Shown piece after piece: positions 24,388 to 33,087 of a DNA stretch of 64,000 nucleotides (the first letter of the stretch is position 1; each line of letters starts with the position of its first letter). Source of the stretch: Arthrobacter sp. 9AX (GTDB lineage Bacteria > Actinomycetota > Actinomycetes > Actinomycetales > Micrococcaceae); the NCBI RefSeq assembly GCF_902506095.1, contig NZ_LR733293.1, positions 2,087,758-2,151,757 on the forward strand. The letters are read 5' to 3'. A program made the translations under genes and the position numbers. The notes under the pieces are model-generated. The model ran no database searches, was not told the DNA's origin, and was given only the letters and a program-made list of their open reading frames with translations.

Positions 24388-24954
24388 TTAAATTCGCCTG
24401 GTCTCGTACCTGGTCATGTTTACACCGTCGGGAAACCTTCGGGTCTCCACCAGGCTCAGGTTCACCCAGTTGTCCAGGGCTGTGAAGAACGGTGTGCCGC
24501 CGCCCACCAGGACCGGATGGGTCACGAGCACATACTCATCGATGAGGCCGGCCCGCATGGCCGACGCGGCGAGTGTGGCTCCGGCGATGTCCATGGAGCC
24601 GCCGTCGCCGGCCTTGAGCCGGGTGATCCCGGTGACCGCGTCACCGGTGACCAGACGGGTGTTCCAGTCCACCGAGCGGGTCGTTGAGGAGTACACCACT
24701 TTCGGCATGTCCCGCCAGCGGCGGGCGAACTCGACCTGCGCCGGGGTGGCCCCAGGCTGCTGGTCGGCGGTAGGCCAGTGGGAGCTCATCGTCTCCCACA
24801 GTTTGCGCCCGTACAGCGCCAGGCCCGTCATCCCTACCCGGTCGGACCACCACTGGAACAGCTCGTCGCTTGGTACGCTCCACCCGAGGTCGCCGCCGGG
24901 CGCGGCAATGTAGCCGTCAACGCTCAGGTTCATGGCGAAGGTCAGCTTGCGCAT
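24388..24954 (-). CDS. RibD-C/dihydrofolate-reductase-family protein
   Basis: 188 aa from the ATG at 24954 (GAGAGA upstream). N-terminus KLTFAMNLSVDGYIAAPGG, a central LYGRKLWETM, and the late IAGATLAASAMRAGLIDEYVL and HPVLVGGGTPFF segments are characteristic of the DHFR-like RibD C-terminal family of NADPH reductases. True folate or riboflavin function is unlikely; most stand-alone members have unknown substrates. The stop lies immediately beside the tRNA-like fragment, so a rearrangement breakpoint coincides with its 3' end. Confidence 0.85.
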   Translation of the reverse strand: MRKLTFAMNLSVDGYIAAPGGDLGWSVPSDELFQWWSDRVGMTGLALYGRKLWETMSSHWPTADQQPGATPAQVEFARRWRDMPKVVYSSTTRSVDWNTRLVTGDAVTGITRLKAGDGGSMDIAGATLAASAMRAGLIDEYVLVTHPVLVGGGTPFFTALDNWVNLSLVETRRFPDGVNMTRYETRRI

Positions 24955-25174
24955 GGCGCCAGTCTCTCTCAAGCCGGTATCCGCTGTACAGACCAGCGGC
25001 CCGGAAAATCCCACCTGCATGGCGGCGGGTAACCGCTGGTCAACGAGCCGTTTCGTTACTTCATGCGGCGGGCTGTGACCCCGGATTGCCTACGGCGTCA
25101 GTGCGTTTCACCATCGATTGAACAGCACGCTGACGGGTGGTTGGTTTGAATCACCGGTCTCGAAAGGAAACAAC

Positions 25175-25698
25175 ATGACGGAACATTTTGACCTCACCCC
25201 GCGGCGCCTGCGCCACGTCCTGGGCCACTTCGCGTCCGGACTGACCGTCATCACCGCGGCCACGGACAGCGGTACCGCCGGCTTTACCTGCCAGTCGTTC
25301 TCGTCGCTGTCGCTGGACCCGGCCCTGGTCACCTTCAGCCCTGCCCGGAGCTCCAGCACCTGGCCGCAGCTCCGCAGCGCGGGCCGGTTCACCGTCAACA
25401 TCCTGCCCGCGGAGCACCGGCACCTGAGCAGCAGTCCGCACAACACCCGTCCCCACGATCCGGCCGTCCATGAGGACCGCCGTCGAGCCCCTACCGGGAG
25501 AGCGCGTTCAACGACCACGGCATGATGCACCAGCAGCTCCTCGCCAAGCTGAGGATGCCGCTGGGGGAGCTGTGGCGGCTCGGGCCCCTCGCAGGCCACA
25601 TGCGGAGTTCCGGCCGGTGGGATGCCTTCATCACCATCAAGCCGCTGAACATCACCGGCAGGACCGGGTCACCAGCGAATGCCACCGCACTGGTGTAG
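25175..25698 (+). pseudogene. Fused remnants of a flavin reductase and a cyclase-family hydrolase
   Basis: From the ATG at 25175 about 90 codons encode the N-terminal half of a flavin reductase-like FMN-binding protein (LRHVLGHFASGLTVITA; SFSSLSLDPALVTFSPARSS). After about 25435 this frame turns to nonsense. From about 25492, in another frame, the reading MPLGELWRLGPLAGH...LTITGRTGSPANATALV-like C-terminus matches the end of cyclase/kynurenine-formamidase-type (PF04199) proteins, stopping at 25698. A deletion has joined the two gene fragments. The segment 25021-25174 upstream holds nothing recognisable. Confidence 0.65.
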
Positions 25699-25704
25699 TA
25701 CCCG

Positions 25705-26430
25705 TCAGGCCAGGCGCTCCCCGGTGGCCTCGGCCAGGTAGTCCAGGAGTCCGTCCTGGAACCGCTCATCCCGGGCGGCCGGATGCGGCTTTTCCCGGTG
25801 CTGGTGGAACCAGTAGCCGCCGCTGGTGAGGGCCGCCGGGTCGTCGCTGGTGGCCAGCCATTCCTGCGTAAGGTGGCCGAGCCTGAGGTCGTCAGGGGCG
25901 CCGGCGCCGCCCATGCGGGTGGGCACCCAACCGGGATCCACGGCGTTGCTGAGGACGTCGGGCAATAAACGCGCGACGCCGGCGGCGAGGGCCGTGAGGT
26001 AGAGCTTGCTGTCCGAGTAGGTGACGTTGTCCGTGCCCTGGTAAAGGCGCGTGAGGTCCGCGTGGCCGCCCCGGTGCATGCCGCTGCTGAGATAGACCAG
26101 CCGCTGCGGGCGGTCAATGAGTGCGGTCAGGAGGTACGGGGCCACAACTTTCACCTGGAAGATGTCCGGGCTGTGCAGCACGCCCGCGTTGTGGATGACG
26201 GCGTCTACCCGGCCAGTCTTGTTGACCTGTTCGGCGACGTCGCGTGTTTGCTCCGGGTCAGCGAGGTCGCCCGTCACCACAGAGGCGCCCTGGTCCAGAA
26301 GGTCCCGGACGGCGTCCAGGCGTGCAGGATTCCGTACGTGCACGACGACGTCGTGGCCGTTCTCCAAAAAAGTCCCGGCCGTGTGGCGTCCCAGCCCGTC
26401 AGCGGAACCGGTGATGAATATGCGTGCCAC
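25705..26430 (-). CDS. SDR-family oxidoreductase
   Basis: 241 aa. Nucleotide motif TGSADGLG (residues 7-14), HNAG around 85, and the active site YSDSK (about residue 138) with a Ser in YLSSGMH. The loop HVRNPARLDAV suggests NADP(H). It is divergent from a GntR regulator across a perfect 20-bp palindrome, so it is probably under that regulator's control. Substrate unknown. Confidence 0.88.
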   Translation of the reverse strand: MARIFITGSADGLGRHTAGTFLENGHDVVVHVRNPARLDAVRDLLDQGASVVTGDLADPEQTRDVAEQVNKTGRVDAVIHNAGVLHSPDIFQVKVVAPYLLTALIDRPQRLVYLSSGMHRGGHADLTRLYQGTDNVTYSDSKLYLTALAAGVARLLPDVLSNAVDPGWVPTRMGGAGAPDDLRLGHLTQEWLATSDDPAALTSGGYWFHQHREKPHPAARDERFQDGLLDYLAEATGERLA

Positions 26431-26459
26431 TTCCCCTCAGAATTTTCCCGTGCGTGAAG

Positions 26460-26479
26460 TGTACTTGTATACAAGTACA
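26460..26479. promoter_or_regulatory. GntR-type operator (perfect 20-bp palindrome)
   Basis: TGTACTTGTATACAAGTACA is fully self-complementary; its core TTGTATACAA is a familiar FCD-type GntR site. It sits between the SDR start (30 bases away) and the GntR start (20 bases away), so it probably controls both directions. Confidence 0.8.
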
Positions 26480-26499
26480 ATAGCCGTGGAGGTTTCCCC

Positions 26500-27165
26500 A
26501 TGCCAGATTCACCCGCCCGGAACACGGGCGCCCATTTTGTCTACGCCGAGCTGAAGCGGAAGATCCTCGCCCTTGAACTGAAGCCGGGGGAGCGCCTTTA
26601 CGAGCCTGCGATGGCCTCCGCGCTGCAGGTGAGCCGCACGCCGCTGCGCGAAGCCATCCGGCGGTTGATTTCGGAGAACCTCCTGGAACAGCAACCCACG
26701 GGTGGCGTGCTGGTGCCGGTGCTCGACGCCGCAACGATTTCGGAACTGTACGAAGTCCGGGCGGCGATCGAATCCCTGATGGCCCGGAACGCCTGCATCA
26801 ACGCGACCGCGGCCGATATCGAAGCGCTCCGCACCATCCTCGCCCGCAACGCCGCGCTCGTGGAGTTTGCCGACGACGCCATGCAGCAGGGCATGGCGCT
26901 GCACGCGAAGATTGCCGCGGTGGCCGGCAACTCGTGGGCCCGGCGGTTCCACGGACAGGTCTCCAGCCAGATGGAGCGGTACAGGCATTTCACCAACAGC
27001 ACCCTGGGACGGCGGGAGCAGGCCCTCGCCCAGCATCGGACCCTGGTGGACGCCGTTGCTGCCGGTAACCCGGACCAAGCCGCAAAAATTGCGTTCGAGC
27101 ACGTCATGGGCGCCCGGGATGCGGCCCTGAAGGCCATCTCGGGCAGCGGCGTGGGCATCTCATGA
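26500..27165 (+). CDS. GntR family (FCD) transcriptional regulator
   Basis: 221 aa. The winged helix lies at residues ~10-70 (LKPGERLYEPAMASALQVSRTPLREAIRRL), followed by an FCD helical domain. The metal-binding histidine positions are less obvious than in FadR proper. GGAGG lies seven bases before the ATG. The following MFS gene overlaps its stop (ATGA), making a regulator-transporter operon; the divergent SDR gene shares the palindromic operator. Confidence 0.9.
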   Translation: MPDSPARNTGAHFVYAELKRKILALELKPGERLYEPAMASALQVSRTPLREAIRRLISENLLEQQPTGGVLVPVLDAATISELYEVRAAIESLMARNACINATAADIEALRTILARNAALVEFADDAMQQGMALHAKIAAVAGNSWARRFHGQVSSQMERYRHFTNSTLGRREQALAQHRTLVDAVAAGNPDQAAKIAFEHVMGARDAALKAISGSGVGIS

Positions 27166-28337
27166 TCGGGGAACTCGGACGCCGCTCGGCCGCTGCCTTA
27201 CTCCTTCATTCCGCGCTGATCCAGGCGGTGACCTTCCTGGTCCGGCCGGCTGCCACGTACCGCGCCCTGGAGCTGGACGTTCCCTCGTTTGCCCTGGGCC
27301 TGCTGGCGGCCAGCTACGCCGTGTTCCCCCTGTTGCTTGCCGTTCCTACGGGCAGCCTGGTGGACAAATTAGGTGAGCGCCGGCTCATGGCCATGGGGTC
27401 CGCCGTCGTTCTGGCCTCGTCTGCCTTCCTGTTGCTGTGGGGCTCGTCGATCACCACGCTGGTCATCGGAACGGCGCTGCTCGGTGCAGGCCAGCTGGCA
27501 TGCGTGGTGGGCCAACAGGCTGTGGTGGCCAACAACGCTGCTGCGGCCCGGATGGATTCCGCCTTCGGGTACCTGACCTTCGCGGCATCCCTGGGCCAGG
27601 CCCTGGGACCACTGGCGATTTCCCTCGTGGGAGGCGCGTCCATCCAGCCGGACACACAGGCGATCTTCCTCCTCTCCGCCGGCATGAGCCTGGTGCTTTT
27701 CGTGACCACGTTCGCAGTCCGCGCCGAGGTCAGCGGAGGCAGGAGGAAGGCTGTCACGGCTGGTGGCGGCAAAGGCAACGCGGTCTCACTCCTCAGGGCC
27801 CCGGGCGTCGCCCGCGCCCTGGCCACCAGTGCCACCGTCCTTGCCGTGGTGGACCTGACCATGGTCTACCTTCCCGCCCTGGGAACCGACCGGGGACTCA
27901 CGGCGGCAACTGTTGGTGCGATGCTCACGGTCCGTGCCGTCTTCTCGATGGTTTCCCGGCTGCTGCTGGGACGTGTGTCCCGGAAGATCGGCCGCATGCG
28001 GCTCCTGGTGCTAAGCCTCGCCTTGTCCACCGTTGCACTGGCGGTGGCTGCGATTCCCATGCCGGCCTGGCTGCTGTTTGTGGTCATGGCAGTCCTCGGA
28101 CTCGGTCTTGGCATCGGCCAGCCACTCACCATGTCCTGGCTCTCGGCACAGGCCCCTCCCGGGCAGCGCGGCCGGGCGCTCGCCCTCCGGCTCGCCGGAA
28201 ACCGGGTAGGCCAAGTGATCCTGCCCAGCGCCATCGGCGGTGTGGCAGCCGGACTTGGTGCGGCCGGGGTTTTCCTCGCGTCGGCGGTGGTGGTGGGCGG
28301 ATCACTCCTGCTGCTCCGGGGTGTTCGGCTGGACTAG
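27162..28337 (+). CDS. MFS transporter (CynX/YcaD-like)
   Basis: 391 aa, 12 predicted membrane segments. The TM2-TM3 loop has GSLVDKLGERRLMAMG (MFS motif A variant) and the middle repeat has RLLLGRVSRKIGRMRLL. No family-specific substrate signature is apparent. Translation is coupled to the GntR regulator by a 4-base overlap, so it probably moves a ligand of that regulator or a substrate or product of the divergent SDR. Confidence 0.87.
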   Translation: MIGELGRRSAAALLLHSALIQAVTFLVRPAATYRALELDVPSFALGLLAASYAVFPLLLAVPTGSLVDKLGERRLMAMGSAVVLASSAFLLLWGSSITTLVIGTALLGAGQLACVVGQQAVVANNAAAARMDSAFGYLTFAASLGQALGPLAISLVGGASIQPDTQAIFLLSAGMSLVLFVTTFAVRAEVSGGRRKAVTAGGGKGNAVSLLRAPGVARALATSATVLAVVDLTMVYLPALGTDRGLTAATVGAMLTVRAVFSMVSRLLLGRVSRKIGRMRLLVLSLALSTVALAVAAIPMPAWLLFVVMAVLGLGLGIGQPLTMSWLSAQAPPGQRGRALALRLAGNRVGQVILPSAIGGVAAGLGAAGVFLASAVVVGGSLLLLRGVRLD

Positions 28338-28349
28338 TTGTTCCAACTC

Positions 28350-28985
28350 CTACGGCAGCCGGCCCGGCCGCAGGAGGGAAGGTACCCCGGCTTCCCCGGG
28401 ATCCAGGGCAACCGGGCTGACCAGCACTGCCGGGCCGCGGTGCAGGATGCCGCCGGAAAGGGCGCGGCAACGGATCCCGCCCCGGCCGCGCATCGAAGCA
28501 TGGGCTCCGGGTGCCAGCACCTCATTCATCCAGGCGCAGGGGTGCGCAGGGCGCCCGCCGTGGAACTCCACCACGGAACCACCCGATTCGAGCGCGAAGT
28601 CCTGGCCCACCAGCGGAGCCAGCTGCGCGCCACGGAGGATGACGTTCCGGCGCGTCGCCAGCGGGTTGAACGGCCCGGCCGCAAGCTCCGAGGCCATCGC
28701 TTCCAGGGCCTCGACGGCGAACAGGGTCACCGCGGCGTCCATGTGCGCGGCCTTGCCGAAAAACCGGTCGCCCACAATCCCCTTGCCCGCCACCACCTCC
28801 GCGGTTTCGGCGTCGAACGTGGCGACGTCCGCAGCACCGTCACGTGCCCGCCCGAAGTAGGCATGCACGGGTGACACCAGCAGGTGCAGGATCTCGACGT
28901 CGTACCGGAAATGTTGGGCCATACCGCCAGCGTAGGCCAGCCCGGTATGGAAGTCCGGCCACCCGGTGGAAGGATTATGAACCAT
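28350..28985 (-). CDS. MOSC-domain protein
   Basis: 211 aa from the ATG at 28985, chosen for its strong AAGGAGG five bases upstream. The MOSC fold is shown by GIVGDRFFGKAAHMDAAVT, ATRRNVILRG, the probable Mo/S-ligating cysteine in PAHPCAWMNE, and the late GGIRCRALSGGILHRG. MOSC proteins carry or transfer sulfur to molybdenum cofactor or act as small Moco-dependent reductases. This is the short stand-alone kind without the beta-barrel N-terminal domain. No Moco genes are nearby. Confidence 0.85.
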   Translation of the reverse strand: MVHNPSTGWPDFHTGLAYAGGMAQHFRYDVEILHLLVSPVHAYFGRARDGAADVATFDAETAEVVAGKGIVGDRFFGKAAHMDAAVTLFAVEALEAMASELAAGPFNPLATRRNVILRGAQLAPLVGQDFALESGGSVVEFHGGRPAHPCAWMNEVLAPGAHASMRGRGGIRCRALSGGILHRGPAVLVSPVALDPGEAGVPSLLRPGRLP

Positions 28986-29048
28986 GGACACCTCCTTCCC
29001 GGCCACTGTTCCCGGGCCGGCTGCAGTAAGGCCCAACCACCGGCGGGC

Positions 29049-31451
29049 TCAACCACCCACGTAGGCCGCGAGGTGCTTGCCGGTGAGCGTCGCTGCATCA
29101 GCCACAAGGTCCGCCGGCGTGCCCTCAAAAACGATCTGCCCGCCGTCGTGCCCTGCTCCCGGCCCCAGGTCGATGAGCCAGTCTGCGTGCGCCATCACGG
29201 CCTGGTGGTGCTCGATCACCATCACGGACTTGCCGGAATCAACCAGCCGGTCCAGCAGTCCCAGCAGGTTCGCCACATCGGCGAGGTGCAGGCCCGTGGT
29301 GGGTTCGTCCAGCACGTAGATGTCGCCCTTTTCGGCCATCTGGCTGGCAAGCTTGAGGCGCTGGCGCTCGCCGCCGGAGAGCGTGGTGAGCGGCTGGCCG
29401 AGGCTGAGGTAGCCCAGGCCCACGTCCTCCAGCCGGTCCAGGATGGTCCGCGCGGCCGGTGTTTTGGCGTCGCCCTCGGCGAAGAAGGCGGCGGCCTCGG
29501 TCACGGACATGGCCAGCACGTCGGCGATGTTCTTCCCTCCCAGCGTGTATTCGAGCACCGACGCCTGGAAGCGGCGGCCCTCGCAGTCCTCGCACGGCGA
29601 CTCCACCGTGGCCATCACACCCAGCTCGGTGAAGATCACGCCGGCGCCGTTGCAGGTGGGGCAGGCGCCTTCGGAGTTGGAGCTGAACAGGGCAGGCTTC
29701 ACTCCGTTAGCCTTCGCGAACGCCTTGCGGATGGGCTCCAGCAGGCCGGTGTACGTGGCCGGGTTGCTGCGGCGGGACCCCTTGATGGCGCCCTGGTCGA
29801 TCACCACCACCCCCTCGCGCTTGGCCACAGAGCCGTGGATCAGCGAACTCTTGCCCGAGCCGGCCACGCCCGTAACTACGGTGAGGACGCCCAGGGGGAT
29901 GTCGACGTCGACCGCCTGCAGGTTGTGCGTGGACGCCCCGCGCACCTCCAGCGCACCGGAAGCCTTCCGGACGCTGTCCTTCAGTGAAGCCCGGTCGCCG
30001 AGGTGCCGCCCGGTAATGGTGTCGCTGGACCGCAGGCCCTCCACGGTGCCCTCGTAACAGACGGTGCCGCCGGCTCTGCCGGCCCCCGGACCCAGGTCAA
30101 CGATGTGGTCCGCGATGGCAATGGTCTCCGGCTTGTGTTCCACCACCAGCACCGTGTTTCCCTTGTCCCGCAGCTGCAGCAGCAACTGGTTCATCCGCTC
30201 GATATCGTGCGGGTGCAGGCCGATGGTGGGCTCGTCAAAGACGTAGGTGACGTCGGTGAGCGAGGACCCGAGGTGCCTGATCATTTTGGTCCGCTGCGCC
30301 TCGCCGCCGGAGAGCGTGCCGGCGGGCCGGTCAAGGCTGAGGTAGCCCAGGCCGATATCGGAGAACGAGTCCAGCAGATGCTGCAGGCCCTTGAGCAGCG
30401 GAGCCACCGAGGGGTCCTTGAGCTCGCGGACCCACTCGGCGAGGTCGCTGATCTGCATCCGGCACAGCTCGGCGATGTTTTTGCCGTTGATCTTGGAGGA
30501 CAGTGCCTGCTGAGTCAGCCGGGTCCCCTCGCACTCGGGGCACGTCTGGAACGTGACAGCCCGCTCCACGAATCGGCGCACATGCGGCTGCATGGCCTCC
30601 GGATCCTTGGACAGCATTGACTTCTGGATCTTGGGGATGATGCCCTCGAACGTCAGGTTGACGCCCTCCACCTTGATCTTGGTGGGCTCAGCGAAGAGCA
30701 TCGTGTCCAGCTGCTTGGCGGTGAACTTCGCGATGGGCTTGTCCATCGGCAGGCCCATCCCCTCGAACAGCCGCCCGTACCAGCCGTCCATGGAGTAGCC
30801 CGGAACAAGCAGCGCGCCCCCGGCCAGGGACTTTTGGTCGTCGTACAGAGCTGTGCGGTCGATGTCACTGACCGCGCCCATGCCCTCGCAGCGGGGACAC
30901 ATGCCGCCCAGGTAGACGGCCTGCTGGACCACGGCCTTTTCCACCCGGCCGCCCTTTTCCGTGGACATCACGCCGCTGGCTTTGCGGGTGGGAACGTTGA
31001 ACGAGAACGCGGTGGGTGGGCCGGCGTAGGGGGAGCCGAGCCGGCTGAAGAGGATGCGGAGCATGGCGTTGGCGTCGGTGGCGGTGCCCACGGTGGAGCG
31101 CGGGTTGGCGCCCATGCGCTCCTGGTCCACGATGATCGCCGTGGTGAGCCCCTCCAGGAAGTCCACCTCGGGCCGGGCCAGCGAGGGCATAAAGCCCTGC
31201 ACAAACGCACTGTAGGTCTCGTTGATCATGCGCTGCGACTCTGCGGCGATGGTGGCGAACACCAGCGAGCTCTTGCCCGAGCCGGACACGCCGGTAAAGA
31301 CGGTCAACCGGCGCTTGGGCAGCTCAACGCTGACGTCCCTGAGGTTGTTTTCCCGCGCACCCTGCACGCGGATCAGGTCGTGGGTGTCGGCGGCGTGCAA
31401 CCCATTGGTCCGGGGATCGGTGCTGGTGGCGGTACTGGTGTCCGTGCTCAT
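29049..31451 (-). CDS. UvrA-like ABC ATPase (truncated class)
   Basis: 800 aa, compared with about 950 for UvrA. Two ABC domains are seen: Walker A GVSGSGKSSLVF (~53-64) and GVAGSGKSSLIHG (~530), signatures LSGGEAQR and LSGGERQR, plus CPRCEGMG and CPTCNGAG zinc modules. The UvrB-binding region is short or absent. Such DrrC-type or class II UvrA proteins are linked to resistance to DNA-intercalating drugs rather than general excision repair. GGAG lies five bases before the ATG. Monocistronic. Confidence 0.9.
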   Translation of the reverse strand: MSTDTSTATSTDPRTNGLHAADTHDLIRVQGARENNLRDVSVELPKRRLTVFTGVSGSGKSSLVFATIAAESQRMINETYSAFVQGFMPSLARPEVDFLEGLTTAIIVDQERMGANPRSTVGTATDANAMLRILFSRLGSPYAGPPTAFSFNVPTRKASGVMSTEKGGRVEKAVVQQAVYLGGMCPRCEGMGAVSDIDRTALYDDQKSLAGGALLVPGYSMDGWYGRLFEGMGLPMDKPIAKFTAKQLDTMLFAEPTKIKVEGVNLTFEGIIPKIQKSMLSKDPEAMQPHVRRFVERAVTFQTCPECEGTRLTQQALSSKINGKNIAELCRMQISDLAEWVRELKDPSVAPLLKGLQHLLDSFSDIGLGYLSLDRPAGTLSGGEAQRTKMIRHLGSSLTDVTYVFDEPTIGLHPHDIERMNQLLLQLRDKGNTVLVVEHKPETIAIADHIVDLGPGAGRAGGTVCYEGTVEGLRSSDTITGRHLGDRASLKDSVRKASGALEVRGASTHNLQAVDVDIPLGVLTVVTGVAGSGKSSLIHGSVAKREGVVVIDQGAIKGSRRSNPATYTGLLEPIRKAFAKANGVKPALFSSNSEGACPTCNGAGVIFTELGVMATVESPCEDCEGRRFQASVLEYTLGGKNIADVLAMSVTEAAAFFAEGDAKTPAARTILDRLEDVGLGYLSLGQPLTTLSGGERQRLKLASQMAEKGDIYVLDEPTTGLHLADVANLLGLLDRLVDSGKSVMVIEHHQAVMAHADWLIDLGPGAGHDGGQIVFEGTPADLVADAATLTGKHLAAYVGG

Positions 31452-31531
31452 CGGGTCTCCATCTGTTGGGCTGGTGCTGGGGGAGGCGCCCGCAGCCTCC
31501 CCGAGGCGTCGCTGGTGTCAATCCTCCCAGC

Positions 31532-31954
31532 TCACTGCTGCTGGTTGATGCGGACGGTGTTGCCGGCAGGGTCGCGGAAGGCGCAGTCACGGATGCCGTA
31601 GGGCTGGTCAACCGGTTCCTGGACCACGTCGGCTCCGGTTGCCTCCACCGCGGCGAACGCGGCGTCCACGTCCGGGGCGGACAGGATGACCGTGGCGTAG
31701 GTGCCCTTGGCCATCATCTCGGCAATGATGCGGCGTTCGTCGTCGGTGATGCCGGGGTCCACGGCCGGCGGATGCAGGACGATGGAGACGCCTGGCTGAC
31801 CGGCGGGGCCTACCGTAATCCAGCGCATGGTGCCGCGGCCAACATCGTTGCGGACCTCGAAGCCCAGGGCGTCGCGGTAGAAGGCCAGGGAGGCGTCGGG
31901 ATCGGTGTGCGGAAGGAAGGTTGAGGAAATGGTGATGTTGTTCATGGCAGTCAT
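31532..31954 (-). CDS. VOC-superfamily protein
   Basis: 140 aa from the ATG at 31954, which overlaps the stop of the AraC gene (ATGA). Single VOC fold: the N-terminal half has FLPHTDPDASLAFYRDALGF and the C-terminal half QPYGIRDCAFRDPAGNTVRI. It resembles glyoxalase-like or bleomycin-resistance proteins. Coupling to an AraC regulator suggests a small inducible detoxification unit (inference). Confidence 0.87.
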   Translation of the reverse strand: MTAMNNITISSTFLPHTDPDASLAFYRDALGFEVRNDVGRGTMRWITVGPAGQPGVSIVLHPPAVDPGITDDERRIIAEMMAKGTYATVILSAPDVDAAFAAVEATGADVVQEPVDQPYGIRDCAFRDPAGNTVRINQQQ

Positions 31955-32400
31955 GCTAGTTGCGGCTCCGGGGCGGGCGCTTCTCGATTCCTGACCGGTC
32001 TGGTGACCTGTTTGGCCACGCACGCGGGGATGCCCGCCGTCGAGCTTTGCGCCTCCTGTTTGTAGACGCTGGGCGGCATGCCCACGAGTTCGGTAAAGCG
32101 GGTGCTGAACGTTCCCAAGGAGGAGCAGCCGACGGCGAAGCACACCTCCGTGACCGAGAGGTCGCCGCGGCGGAGCAGCGCCATGGCCCGCTCGATGCGC
32201 CGGGTCATGAGGTAGCTGTACGGAGATTCCTGGTATGCGGACTTGAAGCGGCGGCTCAGGTGCCCGGCGGACATGTGCACCCCGCGGGCCAGGGATTCGA
32301 CGTCGAGCGGCTGCGCGTACTCCCTGTCGATCCGGTCCTTGACGCGGCGAAGGTCCCGGAGCTCGCGCAGGCGCGCCTCGGGGACGGAACTGGTGGTCAC
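31951..32400 (-). CDS. AraC-family DNA-binding protein
   Basis: 149 aa consisting of just the double helix-turn-helix AraC domain (residues ~15-115; RGVHMSAGHLSRRFKSAYQ, then VCFAVGCSSLGTFSTRF) with a short C-terminal tail and no ligand domain. Start is a GTG at 32400 with AAAGG almost touching it, so the true start could be slightly downstream. It overlaps the VOC gene and probably regulates that unit. The 270 bases upstream contain a GAACGTTC palindrome (about 32481-32491) that could be a site, but no gene. Confidence 0.85.
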   Translation of the reverse strand: MTTSSVPEARLRELRDLRRVKDRIDREYAQPLDVESLARGVHMSAGHLSRRFKSAYQESPYSYLMTRRIERAMALLRRGDLSVTEVCFAVGCSSLGTFSTRFTELVGMPPSVYKQEAQSSTAGIPACVAKQVTRPVRNREAPAPEPQLA

Positions 32401-32673
32401 CTTTCAGATGGTGCTACGCGGCGGGGGAGTTGTCCAGAGCGGGAGCCTTCGCACCCGCCGCAGGGGACGTTCAGCTATTGAACGGAACGTTCATGAATGT
32501 GAGAATGGACACCTCGTCCAAAGGAGAGGTGGTTGCACTGTTCCGGCAGAGTATGATTGTCCCGCCGACCAGCTGATCCAGCCCGGGAATCCGGCACAAC
32601 AAGCCCTTTTAAAACCCGTGCCACTACGCCTGCCCGGCTTCTCTCTGCCAGGCGCCACCCCTGAAAGGACACC

Positions 32674-33087
32674 ATGGAACTGCTGTGGGAAATCGCCGGC
32701 TGGACCGGCGCGGTTGCGATCCTCAGTGCCTACCTCTCCGTTTCCATGGGCTGGCTGAAGGCCGGCAAGGGTTTCCAGGCCGCGAACCTCTTTGGCGCCG
32801 TTGCGTTCATCATCAACGGCACGGTCCACGGGGCCTGGCCGTCCGTGGTGACCAATGTGGCCTGGTTCCTCATCTCCGCCATCGCGCTTTTCCGAATGCG
32901 CGCCGCCGCTCCCCAGCCGGTGGTCCCGGCTGAGGAGCCGCAGGTTCAGTTCCCGGGCGTCCCGGACACCACCGGCCAGCTTGCCGTGGTTGAGGTCCTC
33001 ACCGGGTCAATGCCGGTTGTCGCGGACATGCAGCGCGCGCCCGTTGAATGCGCGACGGCGGTCAGGCCGGCTGCGGCGCCCTGCTGA
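32674..33087 (+). CDS. Small membrane protein (CBU_0592-like)
   Basis: 137 aa. Three close membrane helices fill residues 1-78 (GWTGAVAILSAYLSVS; FQAANLFGAVAFIINGTVHG; VVTNVAWFLISAIALFRM), matching the CBU_0592 family of small proteins with unknown function, followed by a ~55-residue Pro/Val-rich hydrophilic tail that is not part of that family. GAAAGGA precedes the ATG. Its 3' end overlaps the convergent beta-glucosidase gene by 26 bases. Confidence 0.75.
   Translation: MELLWEIAGWTGAVAILSAYLSVSMGWLKAGKGFQAANLFGAVAFIINGTVHGAWPSVVTNVAWFLISAIALFRMRAAAPQPVVPAEEPQVQFPGVPDTTGQLAVVEVLTGSMPVVADMQRAPVECATAVRPAAAPC

Noticed and set aside
20806..26430. Prophage or integrative element
   Set aside because: No integrase, transposase, capsid or conjugation gene is present; only scars and a half tRNA remain.
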